From positions 1,240,001-1,304,000 of the forward strand of contig NW_020825289.1 of NCBI RefSeq assembly GCF_003286085.1: DNA of 64,000 nucleotides, in the 5' to 3' direction. The DNA is from Drosophila persimilis. Lineage: Eukaryota; Arthropoda; Insecta; Diptera; Drosophilidae. Of this stretch, positions 21,046 to 32,496 are shown in pieces (the first letter of the stretch is position 1; each line of letters starts with the position of its first letter). Under the pieces are notes generated by a model. It had not been told where the DNA came from, did not search any database, and was given only the letters and a program-made list of their open reading frames with translations. The position numbers and the translations under genes were made by a program.

Positions 21046-23840
21046 ATGGTCCATAGTATGAATAGACTTCCAACGAATAGTAGGATATTGATTCGTACGC
21101 TGGCTAAACAAAAAGATGGCATAAATATTTGTCATATAAATGCTCAGAGTCTGTATGGTAAGATTGATGAGTTCCGATATATGTTTGAACAATCGAATGT
21201 TGATGTAGTTTGTGTTTCGGAAACGTGGTTCATGCCGCATCTATGTGATAATGTTATTTTGTGTACCGGATTTGATCTATACCGATCTGATCGGGAAGGA
21301 AATGGTGGGGGTGTTGCTGTATACATAAACAAGAAATTCAAATCCAAATTAATATGCAAGCACCCTTCAGAAAGTGCAATAGAATACCTTTTTATAGAAT
21401 TATCGGCCTCTAACAGTTCTCTTAAATTACTATTGGGCTGTCTGTACAGACCACACCGCAATACAATCTACCAACAAGTAATTGATGCAATTTCAGACCT
21501 ATCTGTAAGCTATACTGACGTAATTATAATCGGGGATCTAAACAGCAATATACTGAAGGAACGACATATGGAGTCAGCGATGGCATCGTTAGGCTTGCAT
21601 CTAGTCAATAATAGTAGACCAACACATTTCTCAAACACTGCAAGTACATTATTGGACCTTTGTTTTGTCAATGATAAAGAAAAAATAGTTCTTTATGATC
21701 AGTTATCTGTCCCAACATTTTCCAGACACGACCTACTTTTCCTGACTTATGATTTTAATTGTAAAAAGATTGACGACGACATATGGTACCGGAATTTTAA
21801 GAGCATTGACATTACCAAACTTAATGACGAATTCAATACATACGACTGGAATATAATATTTGACATGGATGATGTTAATTCTCAAATAGAACAACTACGA
21901 GCTCACATAACATGTCTTTATGAAAAATTCGTACCACTGCGTAAATTAAAGATTGCACAAAAGAAAAATCCATGGTTCAATCAATGTATTGCACACAATA
22001 TATCATTAAGGGACAAAGCATATAACAAATGGAAACGCTACAGAACGTCTGTTCAGTATCAAGAATTTAAAACTTTAAGGAAAAAAACCAACCTATTAAT
22101 ACTGACAGCTAAAAAATCTTTTTATTCTGTAAGGTTTCAAAGTGAAATATTAACAAGAAGGACATGGAGGGAGCTCAAAGACTTGGGAATAGGGAAGAGG
22201 ACAAATAACACCAAAATTGATGTAGACATAGATGAATTAAATAGAAAATTTGTGATAAACGGGGTACCTGAAGTAGCATATAATCATTATCTTGACAATA
22301 TACCGAATAGTTCCTGTGATAATAACTTTAGCTTCATGTGTGCCAGTCAGTGTGATGTCCTTGAATCTGTGCTTAAAATTAAGTCAAATGCAATCGGACT
22401 GGATGAAATACATCCAAATTTCTAAAAATCTTACTTCCGAAAATATTACCACATGTGACTTATATTTGCAATACTGTCTTAACAAAATCAATATTTCCAA
22501 GTACATGGAAGCTTGCGAAAATAACACCGGTCCCTAAAGGAAAAATGAATATAGACCTATATCAATTCTATCGTTTTTGTCAAAAGTCCTTGAACAATTA
22601 ATGTCACAACAAATTCGAACTTTTCTAGATAACAATGCACTACTAAGTGACAAACAGTCAGGTTACAGAAGACAAAGAAGCTGTACTACGGCAATAGTAA
22701 ATATAACGGAAGACATTAGATTAACACAAGATGAAGGAAATGTGACGCTATTAGTACTACTTGACTTCAGTAAAGCATTTGACACGGTTAACCACGAAAT
22801 CTTATTAAGTAAATTAGTTAACTTTTTCAATTTTAGTAAGGTAGCTATAAAGCTATTAAAATCGTATTTAACGGATAGAAGACAGGTAGTGGTAAGTGGA
22901 AGTAGAATTTCTTCAATGATGAGCACTGCACGTGGTGTGCCTCAAGGTTCAGTTCTTGGGCCGCTTTTGTTCTCATTATATGTGAATGACCTGCCAGACG
23001 TCCTGTTAAATTGTAAAAGTCATATGTATGCGGATGACGTCCAAATGTATGTTAGTCGTCCATTGAGTAAAATTGATGAGTGTATAAGTGTGTGTAACAG
23101 TGATTTGCTCAATGTGAGTAGCTGGGCGAGGCGTAACGGTCTGGCACTTAATCCAGATAAATGTAAATGTGTAATTATATACAAGAAGCAACTAAATACG
23201 ATGGCCTATCCAAAACTTGAAATCGAAGGAAAACAAATTAATTACGTAGATCAGGTGGAAAACTTAGGATTAACATTTAACAATACGCTTTCTTGGAGTA
23301 GCCAAGTAGTGAAAGCTACTGGTAGAACATATAGTCTACTAAGAAAACTCGCACCAACACAAAAATACCTGCCAGATATACTCAAACTAATGATAGCTAA
23401 GACATATTTGACACCCACCTTATTCTATGGTATTGAAATATTTGGAAATTGTGACGCTGAATCTCAAAAAAAAACTAAAAGTAACATTTAACAACATTGC
23501 CCGCTACATATATAATAAGAGACGAACCGATCATATCTCAATCTTAGCAAGACAAATATTCAAAATGGATTTAAAGACATGGATAGGGTACAGAACAATT
23601 ATTTTTCTACATCGAATAATCTATACCAGACAGCCGAGCTACTTATATGATAAATTAACCTTTGCTTCATCAAATAGAACGTTGAATCTGGTAACCATAA
23701 GGTACAAACTTGCCAATTCAGGAAAACAATTTTTAACAAATGCTATTCGGTTATGGAATGAGTTACCTTTCAATATTAAAAATATTAGTAGAGCAACGCA
23801 ATTTAGGGATAAACTAGAAAAACACTTGATAAACCCATAA
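21046..23840 (+). pseudogene. LINE ORF2: endonuclease, RT and C-terminal domain
   Basis: Endonuclease at 21130-21770: INICHINAQSLYGKIDEF, VSETWFMPH, DVIIIGDLNSNI and the FSRHDLLFLTYDF end. RT: ISILSFLSKVLEQLMSQQ near 22560, LLDFSKAFDTVNHEILLSKL at about 22760-22820, GVPQGSVLGPLLFSLYVNDL at 22936-22995, active site YADD at about 23029-23040. The C-terminus (NAIRLWNELPFNIKN) ends at 23840. Frame changes near 22425, 22540 and 23480 are the only breaks, so this copy is comparatively fresh. Clade is Jockey, CR1 or L2-like; I cannot decide without an alignment. Confidence 0.8.
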
Positions 23841-23990
23841 AAAAAAAAAAAAATAAATAAATAAATAAATAAAAATAAATAAATAAGTAAATAAAAATAA
23901 ATAATAAAAATAATAATAATAATAATAAAAAAAAAATAAATAAATAAAAAAAAATAAAATAGTTAGTAAAGTTAGTTAGTTAGTTAGTTA
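23841..23990 (+). repeat. A-rich (AAAT)n tail of LINE
   Basis: A run of 12 or more A residues followed by (AAAT)n, (AAT)n and (GTTA)n simple repeats directly after the ORF2 stop. This is the 3' terminus of the LINE, formed by target-primed reverse transcription. Confidence 0.8.
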
Positions 23991-24198
23991 GTTAAAATAG
24001 AATTAGTATTAGTATTAATAATACAAATATTAGTCATAATAATAAAAATATTAGTCATACCAAAAATGTTAGAATAAGAAAATCATTCTGCTTAAAGCAT
24101 ACAACTACATATATATGTGAACTCCATGTGACTAGCGCTTTAACATAAAGTAGGAATACTGTCGCGTTAGGAATATATATACAAATAAATACAAATTG

Positions 24199-27100
24199 TT
24201 TCCAGAATGAATGCTTTAGGCGCGATACCAATTCCCAGCGCTTGACCAATGTTCTTCCTTGATGATCAGCATTGACGTCAGGAGGCGTTGTCAATGGTTC
24301 ACCAATCAAGAAGTGTCCTGGGGTGAGCGCTGTTGTATCAGTGGGATCATTTGACATTGGAGTGATGGGTCGAGAATTGAGAATTGCTTCAATTTCGATT
24401 ATCACTGTGTTTAGTTCTTCAAATGTCAATGAGGCTGTGTTGGTGGTTGTTATCAACAGCCTGATTTTACCGCCGCTTCCCAGAGGCCGCCAAACGGCCA
24501 CAAAGTTCGTTGCATTGTCGCAATGAATAGTTTGGCACTTCCCACGTCTGCTTAAGAATCGACGCAGGGCGGCCAAGAATGCATCTGTGGTCAAGTCGCT
24601 TACCAGCTCCAGGTGTACTGCCTTTGTGGAAAAGCAGCAGAACACGGCGATGTATGCCTTATCTGGTCTTTTGCCTCGGATCTTATGGTGGATCGCGATT
24701 GGTCCACAGTAGTCGACGCCTGCGTTAAGAAACGGGCGTGCTTGTGTGACTCGTTGTGCTGGGAGATTGCCCATGATCTGGTGCATCAGCTTTGGTCTAG
24801 CCTTGGTGCATCTAACACAGCTGTGGATGATGCTTCTAACCATTGTCTTGTCATTGATAATCCAATATTGTTGTCTTGCGATTGCCCTTAATGCTTGAGC
24901 ACCACAATGCATGTTTTCCTCATGTAGCTCCCGCAAGATCATTTTGACGATTGGGTCATTGTAAGGCAGCAAAACTGGGTGTTTTGCGTTGTATGGAAGT
25001 AGAGCTTCTTCAAGTCTACCACCAACTCGGATGAGCTCATCGTCTCCTAGGAAGGGAGATAACGATATGATCGAGCTCTTTCTATACACAGTCTTATAGC
25101 GTTGGAACTGTTTTAACTCTGCTGTAAACTCGACTTGTTGTATGGTTCGCAGGATTATAGTGCGGGCGTGAGTCAGTTCTTCTGCGCAGAGCGTTGTGGT
25201 GTTCGCTCTGTTGGTTTTGTAGCAGAAGCGTGACATATATGCCACAATGCGTTGCAGCTTGTGAAACGAGTTGCTATGTTTGCAAGTATATAATTTATCC
25301 CCAAGTGCACTAGGTGTGATTGGCAAGCTTACATGTTCAGCCTTTCTCTCAAGATTGCTGGGTTCTATGTTGGGTGCCTTCGTCCAGTTGTCTCGAGATC
25401 CGTGCAGGAATAGTGGTCCATATAACCACAGATTGTGATCTGCCAGCCTGCTTGCTGCGATTCCTCTGGACAGGACATCGGCTGCGTTGTTGGCCGATGA
25501 CACGTGACGCCATTGTGACTGGTTGGTTAATGCCTGGATTTTGGCTATTCGATTTGCCACAAAGGTATGGTATGTTGACGATGCGTTTATCCAGGATAAC
25601 ACAACTGTGGAATCACTCCAAAACCATCCTGAAACCGTGTTAATGTCCATGTGCAGATCCTGTCGGACCCGGTTTGTGAGCTCGCCACCGAGGACTGCAG
25701 CACAAAGTTCTAACCGTGGTAGCGATTGTTTGGCTGTCGGCGCCACACGTGATTTCGAACAGAGCAGTCTTACTGACACTTGGTTGTTTTTGTATGTAGC
25801 GCGTACATATACTGCTGCGCCATATGCTCGTTCTGATGCATCTACAAACGTATGGAGTTCTTGTGTAACTGGAATTTTCCCATCGTAGATATGCCGGGGA
25901 ATTTGCATTTTGTTCAATGTTTGTAAGTCGTCCCGGTATTCTTTCCATTCGGTTTGGTGTTATAATGGTAATTCGTCATCCCAATCCAGTTTGAGCTCCC
26001 AAAGTTGTTGCATGAAGATTTTTGCCTTGACTACCACTGGTGCAAAGAGTCCTAGTGGGTCAAAGATTTGGGCCAGTTCGGAGCATACCACCCGGTTGGT
26101 GATGCGTGTAGCCTGGCTTTTCTGTGTTCGTCCACACAATGTATCCTTCTTCGGCATCCAGATGAGACCCAGAGTTTTCACGCTGTAGTGCTCTAGTGTC
26201 TCTCCTAGTTTTACATCGGTTACAATATCCTCTTTGGGGATTCCTTGGAGAAGTTGCTCATTGTTGGAGCACCACTTGCGCAATTTGAATCCGGACGGTA
26301 TAAATATCTTATTTAGTTCTTGTCGAACATGAATTGCCTCTGGAATCGTGTTTGCTCCAGTTAGACAGTCGTCAACATAGAAATCGGTTTTTAATGTTGT
26401 TGATCCGACTGGTAGTCTGTCTTTGTATTGTATTGCCAACTGATCCAGACATTTCGTTGCTAGGAACGGAGCAGCTGTTGTCCCATATGTTACTGTTTTC
26501 AGGCGGTAGTACCTGATCTCTTCGGATGGATTGTTTCTCCAGACTATCATTTGATGGAATTGATCCTCCGGGTTCATCCACACCTGCCGGTACATCTTTT
26601 CTATGTCCGCTGTGAACACGTACTTATGAATCCGAAATCGTAGCAGAATGGACATAAGATCGCTCTGAACGGTGGGTCTGGCCTGCAGAATGTCGTTCAA
26701 AGATTTCCCGCTTGTTGATTTGCATGAGGCATCGAATACTACCCGAAGCTTTGTGGTGGTGCTCTCAGGTTTGAGTACACAATGATGTGGAATGAAGTAG
26801 TGCCTTTTGGGAACTTTTGATGCTGGCACAATCTTCATATGTCCTAGTCCTTCATACTCTTCCATGAAGTCCACATAACTCTTCCAAGTTTCTGTTGAGC
26901 TTCGCCGCTCCAACGCTAGGAATCTTTTTCTTGCGGTTTCCAACGACTCCCTCAGGGCTCAAGGGTGTTCGGAAAATGGGAGCTTTACAATAAAACGGCC
27001 GTCTGAAGCTGTCTGAAGATTTTCTACAAAATGAGCTTCGCATCGTGCTTCCAGTGGAGTGCGTGGTTTGTCTTCCGTCTCTAGATTGTCCAGAGTCCAG

Positions 27101-28187
27101 AATCTTTCCATGAGCTCGTTTACTCCCGTTGCACAAATGCGTGAGGAATTGTGGGCAGATTTGACTTTTCCTGCCACAATCCATCCCAGTTTCGTGTTTT
27201 GTAGCAACGGGCCTCCTGTCCTTAGCTGCTGTTAATCTGGTAGCAGCAGCGAGTAATAATGCTCGGTTCCGATTAGCATGTCGATTTTGCCTGGCTTATG
27301 GAAGTTTGGATCTGCCAGTGAGATCCTGCTTGGTATGTTTAAGCTCTCTGAATCGAGTGCCTGAGCTGGTTGGTCAGCTATTATCTGTGGTAATACGAAA
27401 GCTTCAATTCTTTGCGTAAAACCATTGTGAAGGGATTTCATGAGCACATTTACTCGTGCTCTGCTGGTCTTTGTTTGACCTCCAATTCCTTCGATCCGCA
27501 ATGTTGTGTCTTTTAGTTTGAGTGACAACATTGATGCCATTCGTTCAGAGATCAAGTTTATCTGTGATCCTGAATCTAGCAGTGCTCTGAAATTAGCAAC
27601 CTGCCCGTTGTTGGCTTCTACTGCCACCTTTGCTGTGGCCAGCAGATTGTAACTATTGTTACTTGCTGCACCAACCGTCGGAGCTGCGCCTGATGCTGTT
27701 TCCAAATGTAGCATCGTATTGTGCTTCTTGTCACACTTGAAGCAGTTTCGACCGGGGCATGCGTTTGTTTTGTGATTTGTTCTAAAACAATTAACGCACA
27801 TTTTTTGTTTTTGTACCCAATTTAGTCGTTCTGATGGAGATTTGGAGCGAAATTATTCGCATCCGTAGAGCCAATGGCTTGCTTTCTTGCAGAATGTGCA
27901 TAAGGGTGCTCGCGCTCTACCTGTGTTTGCTGATGCACGTGTCGTGCCTTTTGGCTCTCTCCTTGATGCTGGTGGCTTCTTACTGGTTCCTAGAACCCGA
28001 ATTCTTTGCTCCAAGAACTGAAGCATCGTATCCAGCGCCTGAATGTCCTTTGAGCTTCCCAATGATTGCTCATACAAGGCCTTATTTGTTACATCCAGTT
28101 TGTTTCTGATAATGGCAATCAATATCGGATCCCATGTAGATATATTGATGCCCAATCCCTTTAGTGATGCAAGGGATTCTATGGTTG
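24199..28187 (-). pseudogene. BEL gag C-terminus, protease, RT, RNase H, integrase
   Basis: Read from 28187 downward in one frame with in-frame stops at 27232-27234 (TAA), 26959-26961 (TGA) and 25960-25962 (TAA). Order: zinc knuckles (CTFCKKASHWLYGC; CVNCFRTNHKTNAC); aspartic protease with LLDSGSQINLI (about 27560-27590); RT with intact FYVDDCLTGA (near 26370); RNase H (VDASERAYGAAVYV; FWSDSTVVLSW); integrase zinc domain (CVRC) and core (GVDYCGPIAI, CDNATNFV). About 40 codons after NFV are missing with a frame slip, removing the catalytic glutamate region. It stops at the LINE insertion. The gypsy insertion at 28188 interrupts gag upstream; the frame matches that of 47588-48321. Confidence 0.88.
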
Positions 28188-28965
28188 TGTAACGAACCTG
28201 CTTTTTGGGCTCGCTTGAGTTTGCTGGGCTTGCTCAGCGGTCGGCAGATTCGCAGCAACGTATTTTTATTGTTGCCCCCAACGACAAATGATAAGACTTT
28301 CCTTTTTCTTTTTATTTGAATTTCGCAGCGTCGAGGCTATTGATTGGGGCAAGTTGACCTCCGCTATTGCTTTGGTCCGCCACTCGAATCCGCACTCCAC
28401 GTCTCGCACTCCCCTCCTAGCTTCCGCCGGCGTACGGGGATCTTCACTTAATTTAGACTTACTCTGGGGGTGCAGGCGGGGCCTGTCTGCCTGCTGCTAC
28501 ACTTCACTACACTTCTTTGTTTCGTACCGAGTATCACTCTTGCGTTTCGACCGGGTCTCAACGTGCGCGCGCGCTTACTTATCCGCGGGAAAAGAGACCC
28601 GCTTCGACGCCGCTACCTCCTTTTATAGCCCCTTGCCAGGCCCCGGCTCGGCGTCGGTAGTTTTCCATCGCCGTCTCCTGGTTTCCATGGCCTTCGTAAC
28701 GGGGCCTGGCCGGTGGCGTGATCCCATGCCCTTATTTGGTCATGCGCCAGATTATTGCCGGCCCGATCCCGCCGTTTCCTTTGCCTCTCGTGCCTCTCTC
28801 TCTCCGAGAGCAGGGCACTTCCCCTCTCGAGGCCCTTGGCCTCTTCGCCGCATCCGGATAACCGTGGGCGTCTGGCTTGACCTTCGCCTTATCCGGCCAG
28901 CCGTCAGCTTTTATCCGACTGTGCTCTTGGTCGCACTCGGCCTGTGGGAACCCTGGTTCCTCACA
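28188..28965 (-). repeat. 3' LTR of gypsy A with 93-bp deletion
   Basis: Starts TGTAACGAACC and ends GGTTCCTCACA on the plus strand, like the 870-bp LTRs, but 93 bp are missing between 28326 and 28327. The lost segment contains the LTR's AATAAA signal (TTTATT on plus, 46856-46861 in the partner). Apart from this and about three small differences it matches the partner at 46718-47587. Confidence 0.92.
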
Positions 28966-29680
28966 CCCCCCTCTTTCTTCCCGTAGCGGAATACTTCCGT
29001 TTTCCGCGATCTCGGGATGGGGTGGGCTTTCCTCATTCAAACGGCCCGAAGTTGCGCGCGCCCTTTGTTGTACCTGGGATCGCCGGCGGTCTGGCGCCCT
29101 CTGGCGCCTTAGCTCGGGCGGCGCTGCCAGCCCTTGCACTTTTCTGGCTGGCGCCGACTCCCGCCTATCGATAAGGTGTAGGGGCGCTTCTGCGATCCAC
29201 TCGATACTTCCCCCCCTAGTCGATATTCCGTTTTCTTCTTTTCTTTGTTTTTTTTCTTTATTCATATTCTCCCGCGTGTTCTGCCCTTTTTTTTTTTTGT
29301 GTTTCTGCTGCCCCCCCCCCCTTTTTCTTCTCTTCTCCGTTTTCCTTTATTTCTGTTCTCGGAATACCTCCGTGCGCGTGGCCGACATGGCGATGCGGTA
29401 CCGCGTACCTCGCTCGCTTACCAATTTTTTTACCCGTCTACCCACGAGGCGTATCTGGGCCTGTGCGCGGCTCACTGCCGCCGGCCACTCCTCCCGGGGG
29501 ATCGCCTTCCAGTGGCCCGTGGCTGCTGGTGCTGAGCTCTGCCGTTGCAGGGCCGGCCGCTTGGGTCTTGTATGGGGCTCCGGGCAGGAGGCCTGCCTCT
29601 TCAGGGCTGGGCGCTCGACCGCCCTCTCCGGCGCGGGCCACACCCACGGCCCGCGTTCCCACGCCTCGACCTCCGCGTGT

Positions 29681-29990
29681 TCCGTCGCCGCCTCGTCTGC
29701 CTCCGCCGTCGCCGCTGTGGTCGCCGTTGCCGGGCCCTCCGCTGCGTCGTCCGTCGCCGCCTCCGCTGCCTCCGCCGTCGCCGCTGTGGTCGCCGTTGCC
29801 GGGCCCTCCGCTGCGTCGTCCGTCGCCGCCTCCGCTGCCTCCGCCGTCGCCGCTGTGGTCGCCGTTGCCGGGCCCTCCGCTGCGTCGTTCGTCGCCGCCT
29901 CCGCTGCCTCCGCCGGCGCCACTCCTGCCGCTGTGGTCGCCGTTGCCGGGCCAGCCGCTGCCTCGTCCGTCGCCGCCTCCTCTGCCTCCG
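29681..29990. repeat. 69-bp tandem repeat in ORF3 of gypsy A
   Basis: Units begin at 29681, 29750, 29819 and 29888 (exact 69-bp spacing), with a degenerate fifth. Each encodes 23 residues rich in Ala, Thr, Glu and Asp (for example EGPATATTAATAEA). The frame is preserved across units. Confidence 0.88.
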
Positions 29991-30244
29991 TCGTCGCGGG
30001 ATCCGGTTTGGGGTTTCTCCTCCGCGGGTCCCTGTTGTTGCTACCGAGGGGGCTCTCTTCCCATACCCGGGCGCCGGTCTCTGGCTGGGTCTCGCACGGG
30101 GCGGGCCCCGAGGCCCACGTGATGTGCAGGGTCTGATGGTGCCAAACCATCCCCTGGCGCACGGCGGTCCGCACCTCCTGCGACACGTATGGCCCATTAC
30201 GGCCGCCTCAGGTCCCCTCCACTGTGGCTGCTGCTGCCACTGCC

Positions 30245-30290
30245 CCTTCTCCTGCTGCTGCTGCTGCTGCTGGCGCTGCTGGCGCTGCTG

Positions 30291-30329
<39 letters not shown>

Positions 30330-30445
30330 CTGCTGCTGCTGCTGCTGCGGCTGCTGCTGCTGGTGCTGCTGATGCTGGTGCTGCTGCTGCTGGTGCTGCT
30401 GCGGCTGCTGCTGCTGCTGGTGCTGCTGCTGCTGCTCCTCCTCGA
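30245..30445. repeat. CTG/CAG-rich array encoding poly-Gln in ORF3 of gypsy A
   Basis: About 200 bp of interrupted CTG triplets on the plus strand (CAG on the coding minus strand), broken by tgg, gcg and gat variants that encode His or Arg in a Gln-rich tract. The shorter equivalent in element B is at about 33418-33530. Confidence 0.9.
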
Positions 30446-31245
30446 TTTGCGGTGGCCGCCTCTCGGGGCCCTCTTCGTCCTCGGCTGGTGGCGTAGGCTG
30501 CCACAATTCGCCTTCCTCCTCCTCGGCCTGTTGCAGTCGCCGCTGCCATTCGGCCTCGGGATTCGTGGCCCGCTCGCCCCTGGCCGGGGGCTGCGCCCCC
30601 TCGGACCCCGCCTCGTCGGCACGGGACTGCATCGGCGGCAGTACCACTCGGAATGGCGGGGGTGGCGGCGCCTCGTCGCTCTCGTGGCCGGGCTCCTCCT
30701 TCCTGGTGGCCCTTCCCTCCTGTCGCCGCCGCGCCTCCAGCCGCTCGTCCCTCCGCCGTCGGATCATTCGCGCCGCCTCCAGCACCCGGCGGATCCGGCG
30801 CTTCTCCTCCGCCGTCGCCTCCTGGAATTTTCGTTTCAATGCTTCGCCCCGGTCGCGCGGGGTCAGCGGCCTTCTCACTCTGGCCTTTTCTTGGGCGGTT
30901 GGGGCGCGTGGACCGTCGATGCAAATAACGTCGTCTTCGCTCTCCCCGGCCCCCTCGTCCGAGGATACCGTCGGTGACACGGAGTCGTGGCCCGACGGCG
31001 CCGGCGATACTAACGGCGAGGCCAACAGCTGGAGGAACTGGGAGCCATCGCACCAATCCTCCTCGTCGCCACGCGAGAGCACGGACGCCCGTCGCTGACG
31101 AGAAGCCTTGGCGCGGTAGCCCCCCTCCCCCACTATCGCCTGCTGCTCCTCCAAGAACGCCCTCAGATCCTCCATCTTCTTCTTCCTGTCCTCGTGGGTG
31201 AGCCGTTTCGTCTCCATTTTTTTTCTTCTTTTTTTTTTGCTGCGG

Positions 31246-32115
31246 TGTAACGAACCTGCTTTTTGGGCCCGCTTGAGTTTGCTGGGCTTGCTCAGCGGTC
31301 GGCAGATTCGCAGCAACGTATTTTTATTGTTGCCCCCAACGACAAATGATAAGACTTTCCTTTTCTTTGTATTTGAATTTCGCTTTATTCGCAATTCTAT
31401 TAGGACTTAGGGCTAGGTGTTACAGTTTCTCTTAACTACCGATCTCCACCACGCGGGGGCTCTCGTCGGGTGTGGCAGCGTCGAGGCTATTGATTGGGGC
31501 AAGTTGACCTCCGCTATTGCTTTGGTCCGCCACTCGAATCCGCACTCCACGTCTCGCACTCCCCTCCTAGCTTCCACCGGCGTACGGGGATCTTCACTTA
31601 ATTTAGACTTACTCTGGGGGGGCAGGCGGGGCCTGTCTGCCTGCTACTACACTTCACTACACTTCTTTGTTTCGTACCGAGTATCACTCTTGCGTTTCGA
31701 CCGGGTCTCAACGTGCGCGCGCGCTTACTTATCTGCGTGAAAAGAGACCCGCTTTGACGCCGCCGCCTCCTTTTATAGCCCCTTGCCAGGCCCCGGCTCG
31801 GCGTGGGTAGTTTTCCATCGCCGTCTCCTGGTTTCCACGGCCTTCGTAACGGGGCCTGGCCGGCGGCGTGATCCCGTGCCCTTAGTTGGTCATGCGCCAA
31901 ATTACTGCTGGCCCGATCCCGCCGTTTCCTTTGCCTCTCTTGTGTCTCTCTCTCCGAGAGCAGGGCACTTCCCCTCTCGAGGCCCTTGGCCTCTTCGCCG
32001 CGTCCGGATAACCGGGGGCATCTGGCCTGACCTTCGCCTTATCCGGCCGGCCGTCAGCTTTTATCCGACTGTGCCTTTGGTCGCACTCGGCCTGTGGGAA
32101 CCATGGTTCCTCACA
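31246..32115 (-). repeat. 3' LTR of gypsy B
   Basis: 870 bp, TGTAACGAACC to GGTTCCTCACA on plus (TG...CA on the coding strand). Contains a TATAAAAGG box on the minus strand and an AATAAA signal (complement at 31384-31389). Differs from the 5' LTR at three positions noticed: near 31646 (a for g), 31805 (g for c) and 31887 (g for t). Confidence 0.95.
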
Positions 32116-32132
32116 CCCCCCTCTTTCTTCCC
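32116..32132 (-). promoter_or_regulatory. Polypurine tract of gypsy B
   Basis: GGGAAGAAAGAGGGGGG on the minus strand, directly abutting the 3' LTR start TGTGAGG. It is the expected plus-strand primer for reverse transcription. The same tract adjoins element A's 3' LTR at 28966. Confidence 0.9.
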
Positions 32133-32496
32133 GTAGCGGAATACTTCCGTTTTCCGCGATCTCGGGATGGGGTGGGCTTTCCTCATTCAAACGGCCCGAA
32201 GTTGCGCGCGCCCTTTGTTGTACCTGGGATCGCCGGCGTTCTGGCGCCCTCTGGCGCCTTGGCTCGGGGGCGCTGTCAGCCCTTGCACTTTTCTGGCTGG
32301 CGCCGACTCCCGCCTATCGATAAGGTGTAGGGGCGCTTCTGCGATCCACTCGATACTTCCCCCCCTAGTCGATATTCCGTTTTCTTCTTTTCTTTGTTTT
32401 TTTTCTTTATTCATATTCTCCCGCGTGTTCTGCCCTTTTTTTTTTTTGTGTTTCTGCTGCCCCCCCCCCCCTTTTTCTTCTCTTCTCCGTCTTCCT

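Larger units (their letters stand above)
19543..24198 (+). mobile_element. Jockey/CR1-superfamily LINE inserted in BEL pol
   Basis: A plus-strand LINE with a 5' UTR (about 19543-19971), ORF1, ORF2 and an A-rich tail, lying between the integrase end (HSFWK, near 24200) and DUF5641 start (EWSTEYL, near 19540) of the minus-strand BEL pol. Joining the flanks restores a continuous BEL reading frame. The exact ends are uncertain: only a 3-base TTT overlap could be seen, and 24000-24198 lies beyond the tail without a recognised identity. It may be a second small insertion or a 3' transduced flank. Confidence 0.75.
29347..31217 (-). pseudogene. ORF3 of gypsy A, one frameshift
   Basis: Starts at the ATG ending at 31217 ([14 protein letters not shown]) and matches ORF3 of element B up to about 30195, where one base is missing relative to B, and then continues in the next frame ([16 protein letters not shown]) to the stop at 29347. 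The glutamine-rich segment is longer than in B, and the C-terminal low-complexity region is made of 23-residue repeats instead of B's 5-residue repeats. N-terminal basic coiled coil and C-terminal [17 protein letters not shown] block are conserved. Confidence 0.8.

Noticed and set aside
28288..28986. Long plus-strand ORF in the LTR and further ones at 28877-30136 and 32833-33894
   Set aside because: They are antisense to the LTR and to ORF3 in GC-rich, triplet-repeat DNA; the repeats keep all frames open. ORF3 on the minus strand has the conserved, non-repeat domains.
30245..30445. CAG array as part of a host poly-Gln gene
   Set aside because: It lies inside ORF3 of a gypsy element bounded by LTRs.
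29601..31394. 597-codon minus-strand ORF as a protein
   Set aside because: Its N-terminus crosses the LTR of element B and its C-terminal half is the wrong frame after the one-base loss near 30195, giving an Arg/Gln artefact.
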